A stretch of 64,000 nucleotides of DNA from contig NC_087151.1 in assembly GCF_035594125.1 (NCBI RefSeq), forward strand, positions 22,371,069 to 22,435,068, read 5' to 3'. Position 1 is the first letter of the stretch; each line of letters starts with the position of its first letter. Origin of the DNA: Scylla paramamosain (taxonomy: Eukaryota > Arthropoda > Malacostraca > Decapoda > Portunidae). A model generated the notes under the pieces. It saw only the letters and a list, made by a program, of their open reading frames with translations, was not told where the DNA came from and did no database searches. Below, in pieces: positions 41,926 through 57,995 of this stretch. Position numbers and translations under genes: made by a program.

Positions 41926-44345
41926 AAAAAAAAAAAACTGGCAGAGACATCTCAGAACACCTAACTTCAGAGAAGCTGTTTTAGCTAGATATGAGATGTC
42001 AAGTTTCCAATTCAGATTATAAGTATTGGACAGACCGAGAATGTTCAGTATAGAAAGGGGGACAGTTAAGTGTCACTGAAGAAGAGGGGATAGTTGTCTG
42101 AAATGTTGTGTCGAGTTGATTGAAGGAATTTAGTTTTTGAGGCATTGAACAATACCAAGTTTGTTCTGCCCGAATCAGAAATAAAAAAAAAAGATCAGTA
42201 GCCAGGCGTTTTGTGGCTTCCCTGCGTGAAACGTTTACGTCCTGAAGTGTTGGACGTCTATGAAAAGACGTGGAAAAGTGCAGGGGGGTATCATCAGCGT
42301 AGGAGTGGATAGGACAAGAAGTTTGGTTTAGAAGGTCATTGATGAATAATAAGGAGAGAGTGGGTAATAGGACAGAACCCTGAGTAACACCACTGCTAAT
42401 AGATTTAGGAGAAGAACAGTCACCGTCTACCACAGCAGCAATAGAACGGTCAGAAAGGAAACGATGATGAAACGAGATGAAGTTACAGAGAGAAGGATAG
42501 AAGCCGTAGAAGGATAGTTTGGAAATAAAAGCTTTGTGTCAAATTCTATCAAAAGCTTTTCATATATCTAAGGCAACAGCAAGAGTTTCACCAAAATCTC
42601 TAAAAGAGGATGACCAAGACTCAGTAAAGAAAGCCAGATCACCAGTAGAGCGGCCTTGACTGAACCCATACTGGCGATCAGATAGAAGGTTGTTTAAGAA
42701 TCTTCCTGTTCAAAAACTTTAGATAGGCAGTGAATTAAAACAATAGGACGGCAGTTTGAGGATTACAACGGTCACCCTTTTTAGGAACAAGCTGAATGTA
42801 TACAAATTTCCAGCAAGAAGGAAAGGTAGATGTTGACAGACAGAGCTGATAGAGTTTGACTAGGCAAGGTGCAAGCACGGAGGCACAGTTTCGGATAACA
42901 ATAGGAGGGACCCCATCAGGTCCATAGGCCTTCTAAGGGTTTAGGCCAGCATGGAAAACATCATTGCGAAGAATTTCAATGTGAAGCATGAAGTAGTCAG
43001 AGGATGGAGGAGAGGGAGGAACTAGTCATGAATCGTCCAAGGTATAGTTTTTAGCAAAGGTTTGAGCGAAGAGTTCAGCTTTAGAGATAGATGTGATAAC
43101 AGTGATGCCATCCGGTTGAAATAAAGGAGGGAAAGAAGAAGAAGCAAAGTTATTGGAGATATTTTGGGCTAGATAACAGAAGTCTCGAGGGGAGTTAGAT
43201 TTTGAAAGATTTTGACACTTTTTGTTAATGAAGGAGTATTTTTGGGTAGTTGGAGAACAGACTTGGCATGGTTCCGGGCAGAAATATAAAGTGCATGAGA
43301 TTCTGGTGATGGAAGGCTTAAGTACCTTTTGTGGGCCACCTATCTATCATGTATAGCACGAGAACAGGCTGTGTTAAACCAAGGTTTGGAAAGTTTAGGT
43401 CGAGAAAAAGAGTGAGGAAAGTATGCTTCCATGACAGACACTATCACCTCTGTTATGCGCTCGGCACACAAAGATGGGTCTCTGACACGGAAGCAGTAGT
43501 CATTCCAAGGAAAATCAGCAAAATACCTCCTCAGATTCCCAAACTAGCAGAGGCAAAACGCCAGAGGCACCTTCGCTTAGGAGGATCCTGAGGAGAGATT
43601 GGAGCGATAAGACAAGATACAGATATGAGATTGTGATCGGAGGAGCCCAACGGAGAAGAGAGGGTGACAGCATATGGAGAAGGATTAGAGGTGAGGAAAA
43701 GGTCAAGAATGTTAGGCGTATCTCCAAAATGGTCAGGAATACGAGTAGGGTGTTGCACCAATTGCTCTAGGTCGTGGAGGATAGCAAATTGAAGGCTAGT
43801 TCACCAGGATGGTCAGTGAAGGGAGAGGAAAGCCAAAGCTGGTGGTGAACATTGATTTCTCCAAGAATGGAGATCTTTGCAAAAGGGAAGAGAGTCAGAA
43901 TATGCTTCACTTTGGAAGTTAAAAAGTCAAAGAATTTCTTGTAGTCAGAGGAATTAGGTGAGATTTATACAGCACAGCTGAATTTAGTTTGAGAGTGACT
44001 CTGAAGTCGTAGCCAGATGGTGGAAAACTCGGAAGATTCAAGAGCGTGGGCACGAGAGCAGGTTATGTCGTTTCGCACATAAACGCAACATCCAGCTTTG
44101 AATTGAAAATGAGGATAGAGAAAGTAGGAGGGAACAGAAAAAGGGCCTACTGTCACTTGCCTCAGATACCTGATTTTCAGTGAGGAAAAGAAGATGAGGT
44201 TTAGAAGAGGAGAGGTGGTGTTCTACTGATTGAAAATTAGATCTTAGACAGCGAATGTTGCAGAAGTTAACGAAGAAAAAGTTGAAGGGGGTGTCAAGAT
44301 ACTTAGGGTCATTATCAGAAGAGCAGTCCGCCCTGGGGACATTTG
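41926..44345 (-). mobile_element. LINE copy of the main family, minus strand, decayed
   Basis: Same family and orientation as 31846-34850. Pieces: YADDTPLHF near 42290, GVTQGSVLLPTL near 42380, endonuclease pieces near 43531-43761 and 43965-44156. It has many more breaks than the other copy and lacks the 3' part. Its left edge (5' end of the LINE) and the following satellite are almost identical to those of the 34.85-kb copy. Confidence 0.85.
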
Positions 44346-47572
<3,227 letters not shown>

Positions 47573-48597
47573 ATGGAGTGGTTTGGGTACCTAATAAACT
47601 CGAAAACACACTAAACACAAGTTTTTTGGTAATATTGTTCTGTTCCTCCAGAAATGGTGTTTTACATGTATTTTAGAGTTTTGGTACGTAAGAGGCTCAA
47701 AAACATTTAAAATACATGATTTGTTAGTAATGTTTAGTTTTCCCAAATGAGATGTTTTCCTTGCTTTTAGCTTTTTGGTGCCTTGTATGCTCAAAACAAG
47801 AAAATGACAGGTTTCTGGTAACGTTGTTTCATTACTCGATATAGGATGCTTTCCATGCATTTTGTAGGTTTGGTATCTAACAAGACGAAAAAAAACTCTT
47901 AAAATACCCTCTTTTGATGAAGTTGTTCTGTTTTATCTATTTTATTTATTTTTTTTATTTTATTTATTTATTTATTTATTTTTATTTTTTTTTGCGTGCG
48001 TTCTAGTGTTTTGGTACGTAACTAGTTTGAAAACACTAAAAAGACACTTTTTTAGTGATGTTTTCTTTTCTAATTTCGTGTGCTTTGTATGCACTTTGGC
48101 GTTTTGGTACCTAACATTCATAATACAGGTAATTGGTATTGTAGTTCAGTTTCTTCATATAGATTTCTTTTTATGCATTTTGTCGTTTTGGTGCCTAACA
48201 CGGTAAATAAGACTCATAATGCACATTTTTGTTAATTACATTCTGTTACTGTTAGTGTTTTCGTGGCTGATATGCTCAAAAACACTCAAATGACACGTTT
48301 CTGGACCTGTGATCTCATTATTGTATATAGAGGGTTTTGCTTGCATTTTGGGGTTTAGTTACCTAACAAGCTCAAAAATCACTAAAAATACATTTAAAAT
48401 GAAGTTGTTCGATTTCTCCATAAATGAGTTATATTTTTTTAATGCGTTTTAGCGTTTCGGCACGTAAACAGTTGAAAACCATCAAAACCCACGTTTTTCG
48501 GTAATGTTTTTTTTTATTTTCAAATAATCTGTGGTTTCCATGCATTTTGACGTTTTAGTACCTAGCAAATTCAAAAACATTTATAATATATATTTTT
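47573..48597 (-). repeat. Satellite, reverse orientation, partly duplicated from ~18 kb
   Basis: Monomers are again in the GTTTTGGTACC orientation. 48074-48250 and 48252-48597 match 18066-18243 and 18547-18886, with about 300 bp (three monomers) missing between them. The block ends abruptly at the truncated Polinton. Confidence 0.85.
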
Positions 48598-51400
48598 ACT
48601 AGGCGGAAGACATATGACGCTCATTAAAGATGTGGAGAAGCTGCACCAGAAATTGTCGAGTAGCTTTCCCACCCCAGAGGGTCATCAGTTTTGCAAAATA
48701 TGTTTCAGCTCAGTTCCCAAGTCTGTCAGTTTCAGCGATTACGAGTGCCATTGCGACTTCACTCAAACTCTTCTTTTTCCAGGTGATGTTGAAAAAGTAA
48801 AATTCAAAAATTTTGCCTACACCTATCAGCCTGCCTACTTAGAATTTTTTTTTATTTTGAAACTATGATAAAACCTAAGGAGAATAGGAGTGTGATAGCT
48901 GAACATGAGCCAGTTGGATACTCGTATCTCATCATCAATAGGCATGGAGATGCCGTGGAAAAGAGAAGTTATTTCGGCGACTATCCCTTGAATTTCATTG
49001 ATAGTCTATCCGAAGCTTGCCGAATCATCAAGGAAAGTGAAGTTAGCTATCCAATTAGCATGTCTGCAGAGGATGAAGTCCACTTCTAACGTCAGCACCA
49101 CTGCGAACTCTGCCGTCAACCCTTTAATGTGAAAACCCCACCTCATAAACATCACGACCACTCATTACCACAAAATAATTACAAGGGGGCATTGTGCGCA
49201 CGATGCAACCTTCAGTGTCGTGACATGAGGAAATATCTCATTTCTCTGGCGCATAATATGAGCTTTGATGTCTCCTTAATCATAAAAGACCTTCAGTTGC
49301 CAGAGTCACACGTGGACATCCTTGCCAAGTCAGAATCGCATTTATTGAAAGTAAGGATTAAGGAATTGCAGTTTCAGGACATGCTTTCCATTATGAATGC
49401 CGGCCTCAGTCGTCTCGCTCAGAGTCACATGCAGGCGGGCTATGACACGCGTTACGCTCAGGAGATGCTGAATTACCTCCCCGAGGATGTAAGATGTGTA
49501 ATTTGGACTCAAAAAACAGTTTCTTTGTTATGACTACATCACCGACTTTGCCCGCTTAGAAGATCAGCAATTGCCACTCCGCAAAGCATTTTATGACACG
49601 CTCAAGAAGAAGGCTCTGTCACCTGGAGAATATGAACACGCTGAAAGCGTGTGGAGTATGGCATCCTGTCACACTTTAGGTGATTACATAAAACTGTATT
49701 GTGAGATTGATGTGGGTTTATTAGCCGACACATATCACAAATATAGATCATACTTGCATGAATTTTATGGACTGGACGTGGCACAATATGTGTCACTGTC
49801 TTCTTATGCTTATGACGCTTCTTTTAAAGTCGACAGACGTTCAATTTGATCCGCCTTACGATCCTAACATGTATCACCTGATCAAAAGAAATGTACGAGG
49901 AGGCTTTGTAACTTGTGTCAGACCACACCTGCAGTCAAACCACGAACCCAACGGTGGACCCGGCACCTATGTGTTCTATCTGGACTATATTTCATTATAT
50001 GAAACCGTTATGTGTTCCCCCCTGTCTATGGGCAACATAAAAAAACTTTCTCAGTCAGAGATGGATAATTTTTTTTGAAGATGGCATCCAGAACCACGCG
50101 ACAGATGATGACATCGGTTACTGGCTGCATTTGGACGCCTGCGATGTTTCCCCCGACGTGGCCCGGGTCCTGGACGAATTCTCTCTGTGCCTCGCACACA
50201 TGACTATTACAGAAGATGACATCTTGCCATACAGTAAAAGACTGTTAGAAGCAGAGGGTCGTAAGCTGGAGAGGAAAAATCGTAAACTCGTGGCAAGTCA
50301 CAAGGGGCTGAAAGATCATCTCATCAGTCTGGAATTGCTGCAACTTTTACTCTCACTTGGACTGCAAAATATAATATGTCCATGCTATATATAGCTTTAG
50401 ACAGGCTCCATACCTGAAACCTTTCATAGAAAGGAACGTTACTCAGCATAAAAATGAGACGTGCACCATTAAAAATCGCATTTGGAAACTGATGTCAAAC
50501 GCAGTTTATGGCAGATTCATGTTATCTGAAGTGAAGTATGGCCTCTAACAGAAATTAGTGACAAAAAGAAAGTCTCTCCTGAAGTATGCAAGAAATCCAT
50601 CTTTTAAAAGGGTACACCAATTAGGCAAGGACCGAGTCATATGCGTGAACAATAAGAATACGATTAAAATCAGTCAGCCAAATTACTTGGGATATTATAG
50701 AAGGGGCAAAGAAGTACATGTACAACTTTTGGTATCATGTCATCAAAGCTAATTATGGGGAGAGGGCTAAATTAGCTTCTGAAGATACTGACAGTTTCAT
50801 ATTCAGTCTACACATACCTACAAATTTAAATGATGAACTGAAACATGGACCCATGGCAAATTTTATCGACACCAGTAACTTTGCTTCAGATCACATGTGT
50901 TTTAATGGGGAGCGGAAGGGTCAACTAGGCTTGTTGAAATCTAAAACCGGATCCACGCCCATCAAAGAGGCAATCATATTAAAACCAAAGATGTATTCGC
51001 TACTGTTGGAAGATGACAAGCAAGTATCTCGAGGTAAAGGCATTCCAACTCACCATCAGCAAAATATATTGCATCAGCAGTATAGGGAAACACTTAATAA
51101 TGTCGCATGTGGGATGGTGGATTGCTATAATATCAGGAATGTGAAAGGGTAAATTTGTACCACTCACATGCGAAAGCGTACATTGTCACATTTTGACGAC
51201 AAACGCTCTCATGTATTACCACCCAGACAATGATCAGCGGGAAAGAAAAGTGGAGAATGATATGGATGAGGAGGTGGTAGAGGATGTGGAGTAGGGGGAG
51301 GAGGAGGAGGAGGAAGAGGAGGGGGAGGGGGAAGATGGGATAATGAGTGGACTGTGGCGTGATCGGGAGAGACTTTCCACGACATTATTCACATCATAAT
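48597..51400 (+). pseudogene. pPolB: pPolB, copy 2, 5'-truncated and disrupted
   Basis: Begins at LGGRHMTLIKDVEKL. Retains the Cys/His finger, the endonuclease-VII-like block (HKHHDH, CARCNLQC), AHNMSFD, and DTDS (near 50784). The ExoI site is shifted by extra Ts near 48850, and polA reads DYISLYETVM, so Asn and Ala of the motif are changed. Stops or shifts occur near 48868, 49087, 49520, 49841 (shared +1 shift), 50078, 50394, 50550, 50700 and 51150. Inactive. Confidence 0.9.
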
Positions 51401-51802
51401 TAAGGGGTGGAGAGAGACCGCGTTGGCTAGCAGCTGCCATTCATGTAATGTAAGAACATTTGTATTGACCACGTGGTTAAGGAGGGGGATGAGGGGGATT
51501 GTTCATGTAATGTAAGAACATTTGTACTGTCCACGTGGGATAAGGAGGAGGAAGAGGAAGAGGAGGAAGAAGAGGAGAAGGAGGTAATGTAAGAACATTT
51601 GTACTTAGGTTAAGGAGAGGGAAGAGGAGGTTGAGGAAGAAGCGTGAGTCGGGAGAAATCCACGCCATAATTAGAGGGCAGGGATGAGGATGTAGCTGGG
51701 GAGGCTAGTTATGCTGTTACCTACATGACCATGTAAATAAAGGTTAAGCAATAAATACTGTAAACATATCGAAGCGTCTTTTAGTGACCCTCTTAACTTA
51801 AC
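51290..51802. repeat. GA-rich spacer repeats, copy 2
   Basis: Same GTAAGAACATTTGTACT units (near 51450, 51518 and 51588) and purine tracts as 7200-7760, in fewer copies. AATAAA signals precede the ATPase. No gene is present. Confidence 0.8.
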
Positions 51803-52462
51803 ATGGACAAGACATTTAGCAAAGAGATGCTGAATCTCTTCAGATATCCTACACGCATAATTATCGCAGGTTATACAAATTCCGGCAAAACACACCTCTG
51901 TAATAAAATTATAGAGAAATATCAGTATGGATTTAACTGAATTATTATTTGTGGCGTCTTATTGCATTCGCTGCAGCAGGATTCTCCTTTTCAAGATAAG
52001 GTCAAAGTGCATGAGAAAATCATTGATCCCGTGATGGATGATGACAATTCACATGCCGATCCGCAAACGCACACGCTTTTGATATCAGATGACAATTTTC
52101 TCATGGCTGGCAATTCTCAAACGATAGCAGAGGCCTTTACCAAAGGGAGACATAAAAATTTGTCAGTTATAATGATAGCGCAGAATGTCTTTTTCCCCGG
52201 AAAGTATGCTAGAACGATAACTTTAAATGCCTCGCATTACATTCTTATGAAAAACAGAGATATATATCAAATCGAATGTCTGGGCAGGCAACTTTATGGA
52301 AAGGAGCACGCCAAACACTTTGTGGAAATTTATAAAAATGTCGTGCTTAGACGAGATCACGGTTATTTGTGGTGCGATTCATCCCCGAACGTACCTAAAG
52401 AAATTCAACTGCGCACAAATATTGTGAATGAGCCGCCCTGTGAGAAAGTTTATCTGCTATGA
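51803..52462 (+). pseudogene. Packaging ATPase, copy 2, one stop
   Basis: ATG to TGA is 220 codons, collinear with copy 1 apart from the local indels there. A TGA at 51938-51940 replaces an Arg codon. Walker A (GYTNSGKTH) is intact; Walker B reads TLLISDD, with Leu changed to Ser. It shows the unshifted version of the region scrambled in copy 1 (near 52230-52270). ATGA overlap with integrase at 52459-52462. Confidence 0.9.
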
Positions 52463-53568
52463 ACGCAGTTTTGGACGAAATTTACCGGGATATGACGAAT
52501 CCTGCAGCTTTAGGAGGTGTGCAAGCAGTCTACAGAGAGGGGAAGAAAAGCGATAAGAATCTAACACTCCGCGATGTGAGGGTATTTTGCAGGGTGTCCG
52601 CACTTATACGCCTCACAAGCCGACACTGAAAAGTTTTCCGCAATGAAAAATTCTCGCTCCTAAACCGTCCGTCATTTTAACTTGTAATTTGGCAGATTTT
52701 ACAAAGCTGCACAGACACAGTGGCGGCATTCGATACATCATGTTTTGCCTGGACGTTTCCAGCAGGTACTTGAAAGTAGCAACGCTGACAAGTAAATCTG
52801 GACGCAGTAGCCTGCATGTGCTGAAAAAAAATTTAGAGTCGGGAAATTTTAAAGGCGTGTCGCGTCTTTTTTACCGATCAGGGATCCGAATTTTATAATC
52901 AAGCAGTGAAAAAATATCAAATTTTGAAAGGTATTACCTTGTATTCCAATTACTCGCGCGAAACAAAGGCAAGTTTGGCAGAAAGGGTCATCCGAACTAT
53001 AAAGGCGAAAATAAATAAATATCTCACACATAACAATACACTGATGTATATTAACGTCTTGCCCACCCTAATAAACACGTATAATCACACCCCACACCGC
53101 GGTTTGGGTGATAACCAAACACCGGCCCAGGTTCACCACCTCCACCACCTGTCACAAGTCAGGAGGCAATTTAAGCAAATGTATATAAATTGGCCAAGAG
53201 GAGAGAAAGTTGTCAGTCACAAATTAGACGTGGGAGACATTGTACACTTACAACGTGCTTCCCGAACGCAATTTAAATTCAATAAGGTTTATACCGTCAA
53301 CAATATTGAGGAGGTTTTTAAGATAAGTCATGTGGATTACTCACATAAAATCCCTATTTATAACATAAGGGATTTGGTAGGTGAGGACGTGACTGGTGCA
53401 TTCTACAAGGAAGAATTAATCAAGTCCTCTCTTCCGACACATTACCAGGTCGATATATTACGATCAAAGGTCGAGCTAGGTAAAAGAAAGTATTTCGTCT
53501 ACTGGCGTGGATATCCAGATAAATTTGACATTTGGATAGTTGCGGACAACTTAGTAATATATGAATGA
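52459..53568 (+). pseudogene. INT: Integrase with chromodomain, copy 2, disrupted
   Basis: Frame breaks near 52587 (one base lost) and 52869 (one T gained), and a TGA near 52644. The first catalytic Asp codon is AAT (Asn) here (about 52685). TDQGS is present at the nucleotide level and AERVI follows. From 52906 the frame is open through the linker to an intact chromodomain (YFVYWRGYP near 53490) and TGA 53566. It shows what lies after the stop in copy 1. Its end overlaps the next ATG (53561) by 8 bases. Confidence 0.9.
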
Positions 53569-53902
53569 GGAAAAACCATTGATATAGAAGTACAAGGATT
53601 TTTTTTCCTCCTCTTTCACGTCTCCCCTATATTGCGGAAGCAGGTCTTGGAGAGTTTGAATAAGTACGAAGTCAATTGCATCTTGGAAATATTCGCCAAC
53701 TTTTTGAAGAAACGCCTGACGGACGATGATTTCATCATTAACCGCCTGAAAAAATTCAAGAGTGATATTCGCACTGTAGCATTGAAGAAGACGCTCGTGT
53801 ACTAGATAAAAAGCCATTCTAATCTCCAAACGAGGTGGCAGCATATTGGCTGCGTTACTCCCGCTAGCCGTGTCGGCAATAGCAAGTTTACTACAGAGAT
53901 GA
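53561..53902 (+). pseudogene. Small hydrophobic-tail protein, copy 2
   Basis: Collinear with 9663-9998. A stop at codon 9 (TAG near 53585) and another near 53803 disrupt it. The end retains the ATGA junction at 53899-53902. Confidence 0.8.
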
Positions 53903-54413
53903 AGGAATATTATTTAGTTCCCATCTCAGTTGCCGAGAGGTGTAAATTTAAACTGGCCGACGTTGCAACTCCGTACCGATTCACGACAAAACAAGTCAAG
54001 AAAAAAAAACTTCACTTCTGCCGCCGGCCACCGCTACCACTGTCGCCTCCACTGTGGCACTGCCGTCATGAGCGCCTGTCAATCCGCCCTTGGATGATTT
54101 AATTCGAGTTGCTGTTCCACCTTCCTTTAGAGAATACGGTTTATCTCTCTTGAAATTATTGGAGAATAAACCTGGGATTTCATGGGATGATCATGGTAAC
54201 TTACTTCTGCCATTTTCGGGGATAAGCATGTTTGATCTCATACGAGTACTCGGCAACAGAAAAGGGGACGTGAAAAGAATTTCAGCCGATGAGCGTCCAT
54301 TATTATCAATGCTACTTCATTTGGCGCAACTCCCCGCGGGCGCCATCAGAAATACAGCTCAACGAAGTAAACTGATAGGCGGCGGGATCGGCCACATCTG
54401 GGAAGCATATTAA
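53899..54413 (+). pseudogene. LVP protein, copy 2, frameshifted
   Basis: MKEYYLVPIS start. The frame changes within the Lys/Pro-rich linker (about 54000-54085). From 54090 the C-terminal domain (GISWDDHGNLLLPFSG) is open through the codon that is a stop in copy 1, to TAA 54411. Copy 2 therefore gives the likely true C-terminus. Confidence 0.8.
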
Positions 54414-54584
54414 AATGAAAGGCCCTGTGTTACTCTGTAACATCCCCTAGTAAATAATATGTTCCCCACCCTCCATCCCTTCCCACCAACAAAGGAAAAA
54501 AATAACACCTGCGTCAATTTGAACGAATAATTCTACTATGCAAGAGGTGTAATATCGACCAATACGTGCAAATAAAGATCCACG

Positions 54585-55253
54585 ATGCCACATTTCCCCC
54601 TCACTCCCCTCACAGAGGGTTTGACCTGTGGATCTACCCTCCAATTAGTCGTCAAGATAAAGGTGGTCGAGGGTAGGCTGACAGACAGCGCGTTCCATGA
54701 TTGTCGCTGTTATATTGTTTACACAGTAAATACGGTCTCCACCGTACCGTGTGGGATTGCGCGGGACCTCAAAACGATTTATCCATACGAGAATACGCAT
54801 GCGGCTAGAAAGAGACTCTACTCGCTTCATTGGGCCACGACAGACACGAGAGATGAACCAAGATGTATCATTATCCACTCGCCTCCCACACGAAGCGTAA
54901 ATCTCCCTCACCTGGTGGCCTGCGTGACTCAGTATGGTTGAGGCGAGGCCGTCGAGGGTAGCGAGAAGGTGCAACAGGCAATTGCGACATCGAAGGATTT
55001 GCTTTACGTGGAAGGACTTAAGATGAATACAAGCATGAACTGATGTCAACACTTCCAGAATTGAGTGAAAAAGATTGCCTTGCTAGCCATGGCGAACACT
55101 GAAGTGGAGCAGATTATCATCCCAGAAGGAATGGGGTGCAGAGGTCGCTGCCGAGATGAGTGGACGAATAATTACCTGCCTATGGTGGAAGGGCTGGTGA
55201 AGCGACTTCAACCTTTCGGAGTTGAAACTATTCTTGTGAGGAAGTCTGAATAA
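54585..55253 (+). pseudogene. Macro-domain-like protein, copy 2, three stops
   Basis: Exactly the same length as copy 1 (223 codons with stop) and no indel. Stops: TGA 54939-54941 (a Trp codon in copy 1) and two more near 55041 and 55062. Keeps VNTVS..GIARDL and IIIPEGMGCRGR. Substitutions without frameshift over 669 bp suggest the gene was under constraint until recently. Confidence 0.7.
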
Positions 55254-55354
55254 ACTATATCATGTAAAATTTTGAAATAAATATAATGTGTGTTTGACAA
55301 ATCAAGTATAAATGTATTCCTTAATTGGGATGATCGTTATTCTTTATTTTGATC

Positions 55355-56246
55355 ATGGCGGGAGCAGAGCATTATCTGTATTTGACGAGTCTGGGCAACT
55401 CCGAGCTCTACCCCCATAACCAGCCCCATCGCTCCTACCATCTATCTTGATCCAAATAAGGAATATGAAGTAGGTCTGATAAACTGCTTTTATCCAAAAC
55501 AGTTCTTGGGTCTAGTGGCAGGTGATTATGCTAGCAGGATTGATATTTGGGCCATAACCCACACCGATGAAACACGCATGTATAAACTCCATACATACAC
55601 ACCTCGAACGAGCATGGAGGTGGGCGATACTGGGTATATGGTTGACGTCATTAATATCGAATTGGCCACAGAATTAAATAGCAATATGAAGACTGAGTAT
55701 GACCGGTATTTTGAGGGTGATCAATTTTTTAACTATAATGAAAAAATGTGAAGGGTGGAGCACGTCCTTCAGAATGCCCCACAGTGCGAGAACAATGGCC
55801 ATTTCTGCTACTTGACTGCGTAATTTGGATCCAGGATGGCTCACATCTTGGGCTTTGATTAGTATGCCAAGTATAATTTATACAGTCCATATGCCGAAAA
55901 CGACTCCCCCTTCATTCCCGCCCCTTTCCCGCCTCGAATGGATGGGGAGATAGATTTCGCACTATTTTACACGGACTGTGTGTCACCAACGATATATGGT
56001 GGTCAGAATGTCAACTTATTAGAAGTCATTAGTATGAAATCAGCAGGCGGTAAGGATTTCCATCAGACTGCATATAAATCGCTCAGTAAAACTATTATCG
56101 ATTTGATTGCGATTCAACTCGCGGATCAAGTTGGCCCATTCACTTTGGGAGGGGTAAATCAATTACACTCTTACTGCATATCAGACAGAAATAAAAAGCC
56201 GGTGATTATGCTTGGTGTCTTATTCGTGACATGGCGGTCATCATGA
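55355..56246 (+). pseudogene. ORF1 paralogue, copy 2 (nearly full length)
   Basis: ATG at 55355 (MAGAEHYLYLTSLGNSELYPHNQ). A one-base change of frame near 55440 leads to YEVGLINCFYPKQF and on to 55748. After a stop and decay the frame resumes at 55938 (DFALFYTDCVSP.., LLEVISM, AYKSLS..IAIQLADQ) to TGA 56244. Blocks align with ORF1 (YEVGLYNILFP, YVYTEIISP, ITYKPLS, IKIANQ), showing gene duplication within the family. Ends in an ATGA overlap with the minor capsid ATG. Confidence 0.75.
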
Positions 56247-56507
56247 CGAGAGCGTTCACACCTCCCACTTGAGTGGAATATGAAGAAAGAAGAGGAAAGA
56301 AGAGGTGGTGGCATATTTTCCGTTTTGAGCGGCTTTGCTAAAAGAGCAGTTCCCTTTCTCATGCATACTGTGACACCCGAAGCACTCCAAATGGGAAAAG
56401 GTTTATTGACAGATGTTTTAGAGGGGAAACAACTTCGCAAATCATTAAGAAATAGAGGCGTCGCCGCCGTGAAGGGTGTGGGTGAAAGGATAGTTCGAGG
56501 TGGATGA
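56243..56507 (+). pseudogene. Minor-capsid-like protein, copy 2
   Basis: ATG at 56243 retained. A stop at codon 9 (near 56267) and a deletion remove the first GGG site; the second block (RRGGGIFSVLSGFAKR) to RIVRGG is open from 56280. It shows that the C-terminus continues past the copy 1 frameshift and ends RGG plus a basic tail. Confidence 0.75.
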
Positions 56508-56590
56508 GTAATGAAATAGAGGAAAGTAGGAGTCGGAGAAAAGAAAAAAAGAGAAAACAGCCAACCAGGTAACTGAAAAGAAAGACATGC

Positions 56591-56597
56591 TATAAAG
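56591..56597 (+). promoter_or_regulatory. Candidate TATA box of capsid gene, copy 2
   Basis: TATAAAG, 40 bases upstream of the ATG at 56631, same spacing and flanks as in copy 1. Confidence 0.4.
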
Positions 56598-56630
56598 CAG
56601 ATATCTTCAATATTTAGCTTAGTCGCGAAG

Positions 56631-57989
56631 ATGACTCATTACAGGCTGGATGTACAGGGTGGAGCGACCTCCACCCCCTGAGCAATTATCTGATGACTGT
56701 GAGTGAGAACTTCCCGCAGGTGAATCGCCTGCATACCACTGAATCGTCAGTCGCTGCAAGAAGAAAGTTGGACGCATTACCCGTTAATTTAGACGCTAAT
56801 GCTAATAATCATGCGGGGATTAACGACCCTTACATTGAATTTAGACTGCCTGGCATTCCAGAACAATTTTTGGATCTATCAACACGGTCTCTAGAATTGC
56901 GAGTTAGCATAGCGAAGGCAGATGGCGCGCCACTAGACGACGACGATCACATCGCTTTAAGTAATGGCTTGAATAATACAATGTTTAAGTCTTGCACTTG
57001 TTATTTTAACGAACAGCTTGTGGAGTCATCCTCTTTGTTCAACTATCACGCCTTCATTAAAATAATTACAACAATCCCTCAGGATAAAATTGAATCTATT
57101 GGCCGCGTCGCCTTCTACCACCGCGATTATGATGGATCAAAAGGCACATTAATAAATTTGATGAAGACTATTTCACGGGGGGGAATAAGGATGAGAAACA
57201 AATGATAAAAGATTGTAAAACGCACGGCCTTTCAATGACTTCGCCTTTGTTTTCGAATATATCAAGTCTGGACGCTTACCTGCTTGACTCTGTTGATGTG
57301 AGAATTCAATTAGAATTGGCTAACAAAACATGGATTTTTAATTCACACCAAGACGCCAGCTGTTTCAAATTTAAGCTCGAGATGGCTAAGTTATGGGTTG
57401 AACACATCACGCTGCATCCACCCACCTTACAATCGTTAAATAACTCCTTGACTCTAAATCCAATGCAATACACTTTCAATAGGACGCTCAGTATGACGTA
57501 TGTGTTAAACGCCAATCAAACATCTTTGATTGCCGAATTACCTTATGCGCAAATCATACCTCAAAATTTGACCATGGCAATAGTTGATCTGGACAGCTTA
57601 CAAGGCATAATTGATAAGAACGGTTTATATTTTCATCAAGCTGATCTGTCACATGTACATATCACTGTGAATGGGGAGACCATTTATAACGTTTGCAGCT
57701 CTTTCCCGCATCATGCGTCAAAATTATTTTACACGAGTCACTAGGATTGGACACGCGTAATTCCCTAGCATTTGATGCTTTTAATAAAGTTCGGACAGTA
57801 CGTTTCCTTAACATTGTGACAGAGGACGTGCACAATGCCATCTCTCTGGATAAATTAGGGAATCTAAGAATTAATCTGTCTTTTGCTAAGGAACGTAATC
57901 ATAACCGCATCATCATGTTTTTCGCCGACATTACCGGTGTCATAGAAATTGATCATTATCGTCACGTTCACTGCATTGTCTACGCATAA
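56631..57989 (+). pseudogene. MCP: Major capsid protein, copy 2, frameshifted
   Basis: Frame changes near 56681 (one C lost), about 57150 and about 57740. The open pieces 56693-57205, 57202-57744 and 57693-57989 cover the whole protein. Position 57307 is CAA where copy 1 has a stop. Retains the three residues lost in copy 1 (NGE near 57672) and the IEIDHYRHV end. Confidence 0.9.
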
Positions 57990-57995
57990 GCTGTC

